Positions 36,864-46,023 of a stretch of DNA of 64,000 nucleotides are shown one piece after another; the stretch's first letter is position 1; each line of letters opens with the position of its first letter. The position numbers and the translations under genes were made by a program. The DNA is from Sunxiuqinia sp965372405. Lineage in GTDB: Bacteria > Bacteroidota > Bacteroidia > Bacteroidales > Prolixibacteraceae. Under the pieces are notes generated by a model. It did not search any database, was not told the origin of the DNA, and saw nothing but the letters and a program-made list of their open reading frames with translations. The stretch covers positions 1 to 64,000 of the forward strand of contig CBDVCE010000004.1 of NCBI GenBank assembly GCA_965372405.1, read 5' to 3'.

Positions 36864-38861
36864 TTATTCCATTTCAGGAGCAAATATCTCGTGAAAATCA
36901 GTTGAAAGAACTCTGAATTCAGTTCTTCTATTAATAGCTGTAGCAACTTCCTGTTGCTCAGTCTCTAGCTCATTAATGAATTCTTCAGTCAGTTCATCAT
37001 TACGTTTTAGGAAATCGTAATTCTTCGCCATCGTTTTAGTAATCTTTTTAGGCCAGGTTTCACCATATCCTTTTGCAACTAATCGATCAGGATTAATTCC
37101 TTTATTAATCAGATAATCAACAACCGACTGTGCCCTCTTTTGTGAAAGATCAAAGTTGAACTGATCCGAACCAATGTGGTCAGTATGGGACATCAACTCA
37201 ATGGTAATGGTTGGATTCAATTCAAGAATTCCAACTAAGCTGTCTAATGAGGCCAAAGACTCTGGCATAAGTTCCCAACTGCCAAACTCATAGTTTATAT
37301 TGTCAACGCGAATTGGCGCATCAGTTGGAGTAAGATATAAATCGATCCTGAAATCTCTGCTATCTTCCAATCCAATTGTTGTTTCACGTCTCTTATCATT
37401 CAGGAAATTATCCTTAAACCCGGCAAAAATATAATCAGTTTCAGGATTTAGTTTCAACTGAAATTTACCATCTTCAGCTCTTAACTTGAGGTTTGTTCCA
37501 TCAGTACCAATAATTCGCACACGTGCTCCATCCAAGCGTTGATTCGTTTCTTTATCATACACTTCACCTGAAACACGAAACACTTTAGGAGGCAAGTAGA
37601 AGGAAAATATATCATCGCTACGAGATCCTTTACGATTGGATGAAAACATTCCACGCTCTTCTTCTCCTGGAATAAACGACATTGCAAAATCATCACCTGA
37701 TGAGTTAACCGGGGCTTTCATATTTTGGATCTGCCACTCATCACTTTCATCTTTTTCAGCTTTAAAAATATCCAATCCCCCCATTCCCATATGATAATCT
37801 GATGAAAAATAAAACTCTCCATTTTGACGAACAGTAGGAAAAACTTCATTCCCTGGAGTATTGATCTTGTCTCCTAAATTTATGGGTTTCTCATAAGAAC
37901 CACCATTCTTTCGTGCCATCCAGATATCTTTCCCTCCAAAACCTCCAGATCGATCAGACACAAAATACAGAGTATTCCCATCAGGCGAAAGTGCTGGATG
38001 AGCTGATATTAAACTATCTCCTAAAATTTCAATTTTCACAGGTTCAGACCAATCTCCGCGAGACATTTTTGCAGAATAAAGCTCTGTTCCCAGATTATTC
38101 ATTTTATCGAAACGGGCGCGGGTGAAAATCATTAAATCTCCATTCTGAGATAAAGCTGCTGCACCATCTTCATCTGGAGTATTTATTATTCCTGACTCAT
38201 CAATTAGCTGTGGTTCTCCCCATTTTTGACGCTGAACCTGAAATTCAGACCTGAATAAATCTGCATTGTATTCTCCGGTAATTGAACTTTCTCGTTTCCC
38301 TGTAACATCTTCACGATTAGAGGTAAGCAAAATCTCATTGTCCTTATTCCCCACAAAAACAGTTGCATAATCACTGTATTTTGAATTAAGTTCTCGCACT
38401 GCATTGACTACATATCGACTCGGATTTTCTTCCCATTCCTGCACATAACGGCAGGCATCCATCCCATTTATTGCCCGAATATCATCTGGCACCGAATCAA
38501 GGTAAATCTGATAAAATTCAACAGCCTCTTCAAACTTCTTAGTAGCCCTTAAACAATCGGCATAATATAAATTGGCTTCAAAGTTTGGGTGTCCTCTTCG
38601 AATTGAATTTTTGTACCAAATAGCTGCTTTGGCATATTCCCCAATTTTAAAATATGCATCAGCTAATTGATAAGCCATCTCCATCTTTCGCTTTAAATCT
38701 TTATCCTTCCGATAAGCTTTTCTGAACTTTTCAGTAGCACGGTGATATTCACCAATTTCGTAAGATGTTAGCCCCGAGCGATAATTCTTTTGGGCTGAAC
38801 AACCAACCAAAAGTGCAAGGATGAAAGAAAAGCCGACTACGGCTAAAAACGTTTGTCTCAT
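36864..38861 (-). CDS. OmpA-family lipoprotein with TPR, PD40 and regulatory-like domains (PorE-like)
   Basis: This 665-residue lipoprotein (lipobox LLVGC, Cys21) has TPR units (about 28-135), WD40-like PD40 strands (about 155-420: HPALSPDGNTLYFVSDRSGG, then GMGGLDIFKAEKDE), a CarboxypepD_reg-like domain (about 428-510: VSGEVYDKETNQRLDGARVR) and a peptidoglycan-binding OmpA domain (about 535-660: ELMSHTDHIGSD, SQKRAQSVVDYLINKGI). The layout matches the Bacteroidota PorE family that joins the type IX secretion machine to the cell wall, or other envelope organisers. Confidence 0.9.
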   Translation of the reverse strand: MRQTFLAVVGFSFILALLVGCSAQKNYRSGLTSYEIGEYHRATEKFRKAYRKDKDLKRKMEMAYQLADAYFKIGEYAKAAIWYKNSIRRGHPNFEANLYYADCLRATKKFEEAVEFYQIYLDSVPDDIRAINGMDACRYVQEWEENPSRYVVNAVRELNSKYSDYATVFVGNKDNEILLTSNREDVTGKRESSITGEYNADLFRSEFQVQRQKWGEPQLIDESGIINTPDEDGAAALSQNGDLMIFTRARFDKMNNLGTELYSAKMSRGDWSEPVKIEILGDSLISAHPALSPDGNTLYFVSDRSGGFGGKDIWMARKNGGSYEKPINLGDKINTPGNEVFPTVRQNGEFYFSSDYHMGMGGLDIFKAEKDESDEWQIQNMKAPVNSSGDDFAMSFIPGEEERGMFSSNRKGSRSDDIFSFYLPPKVFRVSGEVYDKETNQRLDGARVRIIGTDGTNLKLRAEDGKFQLKLNPETDYIFAGFKDNFLNDKRRETTIGLEDSRDFRIDLYLTPTDAPIRVDNINYEFGSWELMPESLASLDSLVGILELNPTITIELMSHTDHIGSDQFNFDLSQKRAQSVVDYLINKGINPDRLVAKGYGETWPKKITKTMAKNYDFLKRNDELTEEFINELETEQQEVATAINRRTEFRVLSTDFHEIFAPEME

Positions 38862-38963
38862 GAATAATGCTTATTAAGCCAATAAAAGTACGCAATTTTG
38901 CTTGTTATGGAAAAACGAAAAACTAAAAGATAAAGTATAGCGGAAGTAACAAAATAAATGAAA

Positions 38964-38999
38964 AAGGATGGCAACCTACTTCAGGTCATTACCATCCTT
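38964..38999 (-). terminator. Terminator of the duplicated-domain gene
   Basis: AAGGATGG / CCATCCTT with an inner ACCT/AGGT stem. Read on the minus strand it is followed by TTTTC, so it ends the gene at 39028. Confidence 0.8.
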
Positions 39000-39027
39000 A
39001 AAATCATTCCGATTTAGTGTGCAAAAA

Positions 39028-39735
39028 TCACTTCATCTTTTCGAAATATAGCTTACGTAATTTCTGTAAGTATTCTAAATCAATTTTATTCGAATAAATC
39101 CTGGCAACTTCATGCATTTTCCCACCATAATAAAATGATCCGGCAGCTGCATCAAACTTACTTTCTTCCCAGTTGTATTTTACTTTATTAGTCAATTCAT
39201 TGAAAGAATCCCAATCATAATATTTCGGTATTTCAATATAAGCATGGTATTCTTCCTTATTATCGATAAAAATACCATCATCAATTGCATGCATATTAAA
39301 AAACTTCACCACCTTTATTTGGGCTTCATTTTCGTAACTCTTCTTTTGTTTCTCAATGAATTTCAATCCATTTTTCTCATAAGCGTCCTGTAGTCTCCCA
39401 ACCTGATCGTAATTATTTAAATGCCTAACACGTAACACATAATAAGTGTGGTCATAAATTCTTAAGAAACCTTTTCCAGCATCAAACTCTTCATCAAATT
39501 CTTTTTCAACCTTTTCGGTTGCACGAATAATTTCCTCAAGTGGATAATGCTCCTGAAGAACAAGATACATGTAGAGCGGCTTCGTATTGTTAAAAGGAGT
39601 CTCATGGTAATATCCCGGGAAAGGTTTTAAAGCTTCGAATACAAGCGAGCCTGGTTTAATTTTTTGGTCAATGGTAAAAACAGGTTCCTCCTTAGTTATT
39701 GTACCGAATACTTCAATGTCGTTTTTTGGCTTCAT
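39028..39735 (-). CDS. Unknown soluble protein with two similar halves
   Basis: The 235-residue protein has no signal peptide or membrane helix. Its two halves resemble each other: about 53-122 (YMYLVLQEHYPLEEII, KVEKEFDEEFDAGKG, YYVLRVRHLNNYDQVGRLQ) and about 164-232 (HAYIEIPKYYDWDSF, NKVKYNWEESKFDAAAG, HEVARIYSNKIDLEYLQ). Each has a beta strand, a helix, an F-D/E-A-G turn and a second strand. This suggests a duplicated ferredoxin-like fold. I do not recognise a family or function. Monocistronic, divergent from the YgjP-type gene. Confidence 0.7.
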   Translation of the reverse strand: MKPKNDIEVFGTITKEEPVFTIDQKIKPGSLVFEALKPFPGYYHETPFNNTKPLYMYLVLQEHYPLEEIIRATEKVEKEFDEEFDAGKGFLRIYDHTYYVLRVRHLNNYDQVGRLQDAYEKNGLKFIEKQKKSYENEAQIKVVKFFNMHAIDDGIFIDNKEEYHAYIEIPKYYDWDSFNELTNKVKYNWEESKFDAAAGSFYYGGKMHEVARIYSNKIDLEYLQKLRKLYFEKMK

Positions 39736-39781
39736 AGTGTTATTTTTGTGGGATTATTATCTTCGTTGATTAAATCTTTTT

Positions 39782-40495
39782 ATGAACGCTGAAAAAACTG
39801 TATTGGTTGAACCCATTGGAGAAGTTAAGTTGGTAAAAAACAACCGTTCACGCTATATGCGCCTTCGCGTAAATTCAAATGGACAAGCACAGGTAACCAT
39901 GCCAGTTTTATCTTCTGAAAAGAACGCCATTCAATTTGTAAAATCCAAATTGGAATGGATACATCAACAACAAAAAAAGATGAAGGCAGGTTTAACCCTG
40001 TTTACTCCTGAATCAAATTTTCAAACTAAATTTCATAAACTAAAGCTTGTAATTACACCCCATGCAAAACTCACCAACCATATTGGCAATGGAATTCTTC
40101 AAGTAAATATACCTTCAAAATTCGACATCCAACAGCCGGAGATTCAACAATTTATCAAAAACATCATAATTAAACTGTTGCATCATGAAGCAAAAATATA
40201 TTTGCCCAAACGGCTATCGGAATTAGCAGCGATGCATAATTTTAGTTTTCAAAAAGTATTTGTAAAACATGTGAAAACGCGCTGGGGAAGTTGCTCTTCG
40301 GTTAACAATATTAACTTAAATATTCATCTAATGAGATTGCCTGATCATTTGATTGACTATGTTTTGTTGCATGAACTCACCCATACAAGAGTTAAAAACC
40401 ACAGCAAAACATTTTGGGAAGAGCTTGAAAAAAGTTGTCCAGGTGCAAAATCATTTAATAAAGAATTGAAAAACTATCAGGCCGATCTGTTTTAA
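39782..40495 (+). CDS. YgjP/SprT-like zinc metallopeptidase
   Basis: The 237-residue protein has the zinc site HELTH (about residue 200) followed by NHSKTFW, the third ligand region, and KTRWGSCSSVNNINLN, the hallmark of the YgjP (M48-related, DUF45) family. This family is implicated in restriction-modification-linked and DNA-protein crosslink work, but its role is open. It is 19 bases upstream of dgt. Confidence 0.92.
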   Translation: MNAEKTVLVEPIGEVKLVKNNRSRYMRLRVNSNGQAQVTMPVLSSEKNAIQFVKSKLEWIHQQQKKMKAGLTLFTPESNFQTKFHKLKLVITPHAKLTNHIGNGILQVNIPSKFDIQQPEIQQFIKNIIIKLLHHEAKIYLPKRLSELAAMHNFSFQKVFVKHVKTRWGSCSSVNNINLNIHLMRLPDHLIDYVLLHELTHTRVKNHSKTFWEELEKSCPGAKSFNKELKNYQADLF

Positions 40496-40514
40496 TGAAC
40501 TATTTTAGCAAACA

Positions 40515-41849
40515 ATGAATTGGAATTCACTCATATCTACAAGACGCTTAGGCTCAGAGTCATCTGCAAAACAACCGGAAGCTATTAGCAGGACTCAATT
40601 TCAACGAGATTATGACCGCATAATTTTCTCTTCTCCATTTCGGCGAATGCAGAATAAAACACAGGTATTTCCATTACCGGGCAGTATTTTTGTTCACAAC
40701 AGACTCACCCACAGCTTAGAAGTTGCAAGCGTTGGACGCTCTTTAGGCAATATTTTCTCGGAAAAATTAATTGCGTCAGGTGAAAATAACCCACTACTCC
40801 ACGAAATTGGAGCAGTAGTTTCCACCGCCTGCCTTGCTCATGATTTAGGAAATCCTCCATTTGGACATGCAGGAGAAGAAGCCATTTCAAATTATTTTAA
40901 AAAAGGAAATGGTCAGAAATTGAAAGAAGACGTGAGTGAAAGCGAATGGAGTGACTTTGAGTTTTTTGATGGAAACGCAAATGCTTTTCGAGTATTGAGT
41001 CATCAGTTTAATGGTCGTCGTGAAGGTGGTTTTGCACTTACCTATACAACCCTAGCCTCCATTGTAAAATATCCATACGAATCGGTTGGAATTAGCAAAT
41101 CCAAGTTTGGCTTTTTTCAATCTGAAAAAGAAATCTATCAAGGCATAGCCAATGAACTTGGGATTCTGCAAACATCAAACGATCCCAAAAAATTCATAAG
41201 ACATCCTCTCGTTTTTCTGGTTGAAGCTGCGGATGATATTTGTTATCAAATTATGGATTTGGAAGATGCCCACAAACTGAAGATCTTGAATTACGAGAGA
41301 ACCAAAGAGTTATATTTGAATTTTTATGATCCAGTTAAAGATCAATCATCCATCCAAAAAATTAAAAAAACATTTGAGGTAGTTACAGACCTGAATGAAC
41401 GAATTTCATATTTGAGAGCAGGTGTAATTAATAAACTTGTGCACGAATGTGTCCAGATTTTTCTCGAAAATCAGAACAACATTTTTGATGGAACATTTCA
41501 AAAATCACTGATCGATCAACTTTCCGGCAACAATAGAAAGGCTATGCAGGAAATTAAAGATTTATCGATTAAAGAAATATACAGGCATCGGTCGGTTGTC
41601 GAAATTGAAATATCGGGCTATCAGATAATAGGAACTTTACTTGATACTTTTGTGCAAGCTGTACTTTCGCCAAAAGAAGGTCTTTCACGCAGGTTACTTT
41701 CCATGATGCCAATGCAGTTTCAGGGTGAGCACCAAAACACTTACCAAAAAGTACAGTCCGTAATTGATTTTGTTTCAGGAATGACTGATTTATATGCGCT
41801 TGATTTATTCCGAAAAATTAATGGAACGAACCTACCATCTCTAGGTTAA
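40515..41849 (+). CDS. dgt: Deoxyguanosinetriphosphate triphosphohydrolase
   Basis: This 444-residue HD-domain enzyme has NRLTHSLEVA, the HD pair AHDLGNPPFGHAGE and EAADDICYQIMDLEDAHK. It cuts dGTP (or other dNTPs) to the nucleoside and triphosphate and so trims the nucleotide pool. The length and N-terminal SPFRRMQNKTQVFPL are typical of the dGTPase family. Confidence 0.95.
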   Translation: MNWNSLISTRRLGSESSAKQPEAISRTQFQRDYDRIIFSSPFRRMQNKTQVFPLPGSIFVHNRLTHSLEVASVGRSLGNIFSEKLIASGENNPLLHEIGAVVSTACLAHDLGNPPFGHAGEEAISNYFKKGNGQKLKEDVSESEWSDFEFFDGNANAFRVLSHQFNGRREGGFALTYTTLASIVKYPYESVGISKSKFGFFQSEKEIYQGIANELGILQTSNDPKKFIRHPLVFLVEAADDICYQIMDLEDAHKLKILNYERTKELYLNFYDPVKDQSSIQKIKKTFEVVTDLNERISYLRAGVINKLVHECVQIFLENQNNIFDGTFQKSLIDQLSGNNRKAMQEIKDLSIKEIYRHRSVVEIEISGYQIIGTLLDTFVQAVLSPKEGLSRRLLSMMPMQFQGEHQNTYQKVQSVIDFVSGMTDLYALDLFRKINGTNLPSLG

Positions 41850-41880
41850 ATCACTGAAAATCTTAGTTGGAAAAAGAAAA

Positions 41881-41904
41881 GGACAGCATTTCAAATTGCT
41901 GCCC
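41881..41904. terminator. Bidirectional terminator after dgt
   Basis: GGxCAGCA / TGCTGxCC flanked by A-rich and T-rich tracts, between the converging dgt and coiled-coil lipoprotein genes. Confidence 0.85.
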
Positions 41905-41929
41905 TTTTTATCAATATCTGGTAAATGAA

Positions 41930-42586
41930 TTATTTACTTAATTCACTTTTAAGCAGGTTAACATTATTCTTTAGTCGTTCTATCGTTTCATCTTTGGTTT
42001 GCATTTCAACCTTTAACTTCTGAACCTCTCCTCTAATTTTTGCCAATTTCTGAGCCAATTCCTCCATCTTTTGATCCTTCACCCTCATCTGTCCACCAAT
42101 ACTTTTATTCTCATCTTTTTGGCGTTGCAAATCAAATTGAAGTTCCGACAAATCTCCTTTGACATTATTTAATTTCGTTTGCAAGTTCTTATTCTCATTA
42201 TTGAGTGATTCAACTTTTCCTTTACTACTCTCGACATCTTGATTTAGTCTCCTCTTTTCATATTCAAAAGCATACAACTTTTCTTCAATACTGGCATCTT
42301 TTTCTTCGACATTCGATTCAAGATCATTAATTTGCCCAGTCAGCTGCGTAATCATCTGATCTTTCTCAGCATTATTTCCCAATAAATCCTGCTTCATCTG
42401 CTCAAAATCAGCAATCATTGTCTTAATCCGACCAGCCTTGTCATTATTTTCAGATGTAAGCTCACGAACCCTTTTTTCAGCCCTTAATTTTGAAGACTCC
42501 ATATCAAGGTATTTCTTTTTAGAAACACAGCCTGAGAGTGTTAGCGCAATAATGACAATCAAAAGAATTAATTTATTTGTTTTCAT
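41930..42586 (-). CDS. Long coiled-coil lipoprotein
   Basis: The 218-residue lipoprotein (lipobox LTLSGC, Cys20) is predicted to be an almost continuous coiled coil from about 30 to 216, with heptads rich in Glu, Lys, Leu and Asn. It resembles Lpp- or tether-like envelope proteins. No catalytic features. Confidence 0.85.
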   Translation of the reverse strand: MKTNKLILLIVIIALTLSGCVSKKKYLDMESSKLRAEKRVRELTSENNDKAGRIKTMIADFEQMKQDLLGNNAEKDQMITQLTGQINDLESNVEEKDASIEEKLYAFEYEKRRLNQDVESSKGKVESLNNENKNLQTKLNNVKGDLSELQFDLQRQKDENKSIGGQMRVKDQKMEELAQKLAKIRGEVQKLKVEMQTKDETIERLKNNVNLLKSELSK

Positions 42587-42863
42587 GTTTATTATATTTT
42601 AAGATTCTACAGAAGGAGTATCCAGAATAACTTATTTGTAGGATCTTTTTTATACTTTTAAAATAACGTTTCTACTTAAAATATGTTATCCGATTGGTAA
42701 TTTTTAATTTCTTTAGCCGTTGTATAAAAGTAGAAAAAACGTTCAGCATAAAAAATCTGATTATAGAGCTTACATGTAACTTTTAATCTTAAAATGACAT
42801 GTGATGTTGCGATTTAGATTTTTTGCGTGTTACGTATCGATATTGAAAATAATTAAAGATCAT

Positions 42864-44012
42864 ATGAAAAATACTATTGTACTTATATTTTTGTTCGCCT
42901 CGCTTGCAGTTTCAGCACAAACACAGGTTCTAAAAGGTCGAATTGTTGATTCTGGCACTCAAGCCGGAGTTGCTTACACCAACATTGGAGTAGAAGGAAC
43001 TTTTTACGGAACAGCAAGTGATGCTGATGGTTTTTTTGAGTTGAAAATTCCAGAGGAATTTCAAACAGAAAAACTTTATATTTCAGCAGTGGGTTTTAAA
43101 AATGAAATTTTCGACTTAGTTCAATTGACTAAAAAAGATTTCAATTTGATTAGTCTGACTGCCCAAACATATGACATTGCGGATATTGATATTGCGGCTC
43201 AATCACGAGTGTTATTCAGGGTGGTGAAAACTGCCTCGCAAAGCATTTCTAAAAATTACATTAACAGCACTTTGGGAATGAAGATTTACTATTCAGAAAA
43301 GGTCATTTCTGGAGGACAAACCAAATCTCGTGAAGCAGTTGTAAATATTTACGACAAAAATGGGTATCGCCAACCGAATGTTGTTGATGCATTTGAAAGT
43401 CGTAATTTCAAATTTGCACAATCTAAGAAGAACTTTGAATCTTATTCTTTTTCTACAGGATCAACTGGATTTGAAGAGCTTTTAGAAATGGACGTTGTTC
43501 GTTCTGCCAGTACAATTTTAAATACCAAGCTCTTAAATGATTATGATCTTCAACTGGAAGGAACCAGTGTTTTTGAAGGTGATTCAGTTTGGATTATTTC
43601 TTATAAAACAAGTGAAATGGATTTGGCACATACCGGAGACTTTTATGCAACTAAAATTGATGGCAAGATATATATAAGCAAATCTGATTACGGAATTATT
43701 CGAAATGAATGTGCCATTGAAGCTGACAAGAATAGTTCTCAAAACCGATCATTGTTTGCAAAAGAAAACGTTCAAGAAAACGTGAGATACCACTTTACAG
43801 CGACTTATAAAAAGCAATCAGGAAAATATGCATTGGCTTATCTGGACTGTCAGAAAACATTTACAAATGCTAAAGGCCAATCCGTTTCAACAAATCGAAA
43901 AGCAAGTGTTCTTGATGTAAGCACAACACCTTCAAAGATTTCAGGTAAAGATTACTTTGAAGACGCTGCTTATATTGATAGTTTCTGGCGAAGTTTTAAG
44001 AAACCTTTTTAA
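42864..44012 (+). CDS. Exported carboxypeptidase-regulatory-like domain protein
   Basis: I begin at the ATG at 42864 (MKNTIVLIFLFASLAVSAQ), where a full signal peptide starts; the upstream in-frame ATG at 42801 has no such signal. The 382-residue protein has a CarboxypepD_reg-like domain (about 22-110: LKGRIVDSGTQAGVAYTNI) and a long beta-rich domain. It ends 3 bases before the converging adaptor gene. Function unknown; probably an outer-membrane-associated protein. Confidence 0.82.
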   Translation: MKNTIVLIFLFASLAVSAQTQVLKGRIVDSGTQAGVAYTNIGVEGTFYGTASDADGFFELKIPEEFQTEKLYISAVGFKNEIFDLVQLTKKDFNLISLTAQTYDIADIDIAAQSRVLFRVVKTASQSISKNYINSTLGMKIYYSEKVISGGQTKSREAVVNIYDKNGYRQPNVVDAFESRNFKFAQSKKNFESYSFSTGSTGFEELLEMDVVRSASTILNTKLLNDYDLQLEGTSVFEGDSVWIISYKTSEMDLAHTGDFYATKIDGKIYISKSDYGIIRNECAIEADKNSSQNRSLFAKENVQENVRYHFTATYKKQSGKYALAYLDCQKTFTNAKGQSVSTNRKASVLDVSTTPSKISGKDYFEDAAYIDSFWRSFKKPF

Positions 44013-44015
44013 GTG

Positions 44016-45302
44016 TTATTTCTTCTTTGGATTAAAAAGCTCTTTTTCGTCTACCTTTTTAACATCTGTACTATCTTTTAGGATACGGCTGACAATATTA
44101 TAAGGTCCGGTGATAATTTCATCGCCGGCTTTAATTCCACTTACAATTTCAATATTCATGTTATCCTGAATGCCAGTTTCAACAACCTGTTTGTAAGCAA
44201 ATCCATCTCTCATCACAAAAATAACTTCATCCTTCACCTTATCCTTTTCACTCGATTCATCATCTTCCTCCTCCTTTGCAAAACGAGTAGTTACTGCCTG
44301 AATTGGAACCGAAATTACACTATCGCGGGTTTCTGTTTGTATATCAACAGTAGCAGACATCCCTGGTCGAAAAGGATATAAATTCATTGACGAACTGTCA
44401 ATTAAATCTGTATAAGAATCTTTGAGAAGCAAAACCTTCACATCAAAATTAGTTACCTGATCGCTAGCTGCTCCCATGGTATTTGCAGAATTAGCAATCT
44501 CAGTAACCAAACCTTTAAAACTTCTTTTCAGATAAGCATCAACCTCCACTAATGCTGTATCCATTTTAGAAACCTTTACAATATCATTTTCATTCACTTC
44601 AACTTTAACCTCCATCTTGTCCAGATTAGCAACTACCATCATTTCAGTACCGGCATACATATTTGTTCCAACAACGCGTTCGCCCTGTTCAATATTTAAC
44701 TTGGAAACTGTACCCTCAATTGGGGAATATATTTTTGTTTTAGTTAGCTGTTCCTCAGCTTCAGTAACGGTTGCCTCGGCAGATTTAACAGAAAATTCAG
44801 CAGCCCTTACTTCAGCTTCAGCAACTTTAAAAGCAGCCTGAGCTGTTTCAAAATCTGAAACGGGAATTGCTTCTTGCTTATACAATGTTTTTGACCGGTT
44901 ATATGCCAATTCACTCTCAATCATCCTTGCCTCTGCCTGAGCCTGTCTGGCCTTTGCAGAATTTAAACTGGCCTTTGCTCTGTTAAGAGAAGAGATGTAC
45001 ATGTCTGGTTTAATGACAACCAAAAGTTTCCCCCGTTCAACTGCATCCCCTTCCTCAACATATAATTCAATAATTTCACCTGATACATCAGGGCTAATTT
45101 TCACTTCAGTTTCGGGCTGCACTTTGCCATTTGCTGTAATCACCTCAGTAATGCCGTGACTTTCAACAGTCTCAGTTATAACTTTAACTTCAATATCTTC
45201 TCCAAACCAACCTCGTTTTTTCCCAATAACCAATACGATAATAACAACAACTAAAGCTCCAAGATAATAGGGTAAATACTTGTTTTTTTTCTTTTGTTTC
45301 AT
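44016..45302 (-). CDS. Orphan RND/HlyD-type periplasmic adaptor
   Basis: The 428-residue protein has an N-terminal membrane helix (about 8-25), a lipoyl domain half (VITANGKVQPETEVKISPD), a coiled-coil hairpin (about 95-185) and the beta-barrel domain. MacA/AcrA-type adaptors link inner-membrane pumps to TolC. No ABC permease, RND pump or TolC gene lies next to it, so its pump is elsewhere, unless the 162-residue membrane protein upstream is a partner. Confidence 0.9.
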   Translation of the reverse strand: MKQKKKNKYLPYYLGALVVVIIVLVIGKKRGWFGEDIEVKVITETVESHGITEVITANGKVQPETEVKISPDVSGEIIELYVEEGDAVERGKLLVVIKPDMYISSLNRAKASLNSAKARQAQAEARMIESELAYNRSKTLYKQEAIPVSDFETAQAAFKVAEAEVRAAEFSVKSAEATVTEAEEQLTKTKIYSPIEGTVSKLNIEQGERVVGTNMYAGTEMMVVANLDKMEVKVEVNENDIVKVSKMDTALVEVDAYLKRSFKGLVTEIANSANTMGAASDQVTNFDVKVLLLKDSYTDLIDSSSMNLYPFRPGMSATVDIQTETRDSVISVPIQAVTTRFAKEEEDDESSEKDKVKDEVIFVMRDGFAYKQVVETGIQDNMNIEIVSGIKAGDEIITGPYNIVSRILKDSTDVKKVDEKELFNPKKK

Positions 45303-45407
45303 GAAAAAATATTTGAATTATTGATTACGAGATTATAATGGTATTGCTAAGATGATTCAATTAAAATTGTCATCTACATTTAAAAATACTTGTTCTAAAT
45401 GATGTAT

Positions 45408-45896
45408 TTATTCCTGATTGACTTGCTTTAAGAATTCCAATTTAATGAACCTATTTAGAGGTCGTTGAATTCTAAGATACCACAAAACAAAACCAGAAAG
45501 GCTAATTATAATGCTGAAAATAACAAAATACCCCATGAAATACTTAATATCATTTTGCTTTTCGAATTGATCTGCAAGGATTTTATTCTCAAGACTAATT
45601 TGCTCAGTTCTTAGATCAACACCTTTACGAATTTCAGCAATTTTTCCGTTCAACATTCTTGGATCTGAAGAAATAACTGAATCATTAAGGTTAACAATCT
45701 CGGCTTCTTCAATGAGTTTGATATCATTAACCATGGCATCACGCTCATGATTCAGTACCAGGAGATTCCTTCTGATTTCATTTATTTCCTTATTATTATC
45801 ATCAAGTTTCAGATAAGGAAATAAAACACACGTAATGAACAGAAGCAAGCCAAAGAAGGCCATAAACTTGTAGAGGTGACTGTTTGGAGTTGTCAT
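45408..45896 (-). CDS. Two-helix membrane protein with periplasmic coiled coil
   Basis: The 162-residue protein has TM helices at about 12-30 and 118-140, with a coiled-coil, charged loop between. It has no conserved enzymatic motif. It lies 105 bases upstream of the adaptor on the same strand. Function unknown. Confidence 0.7.
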   Translation of the reverse strand: MTTPNSHLYKFMAFFGLLLFITCVLFPYLKLDDNNKEINEIRRNLLVLNHERDAMVNDIKLIEEAEIVNLNDSVISSDPRMLNGKIAEIRKGVDLRTEQISLENKILADQFEKQNDIKYFMGYFVIFSIIISLSGFVLWYLRIQRPLNRFIKLEFLKQVNQE

Positions 45897-46023
45897 TTTT
45901 AACGACTTTTGGAGGTTAATAATTAGTAATTAAAAACTATAGCACAAGTTATAAAAATTATCTTAAACCAAATTTCACTACAATTTTTATTATTCTGAAT
46001 CTAATGGAATCAGAATTTTCACT

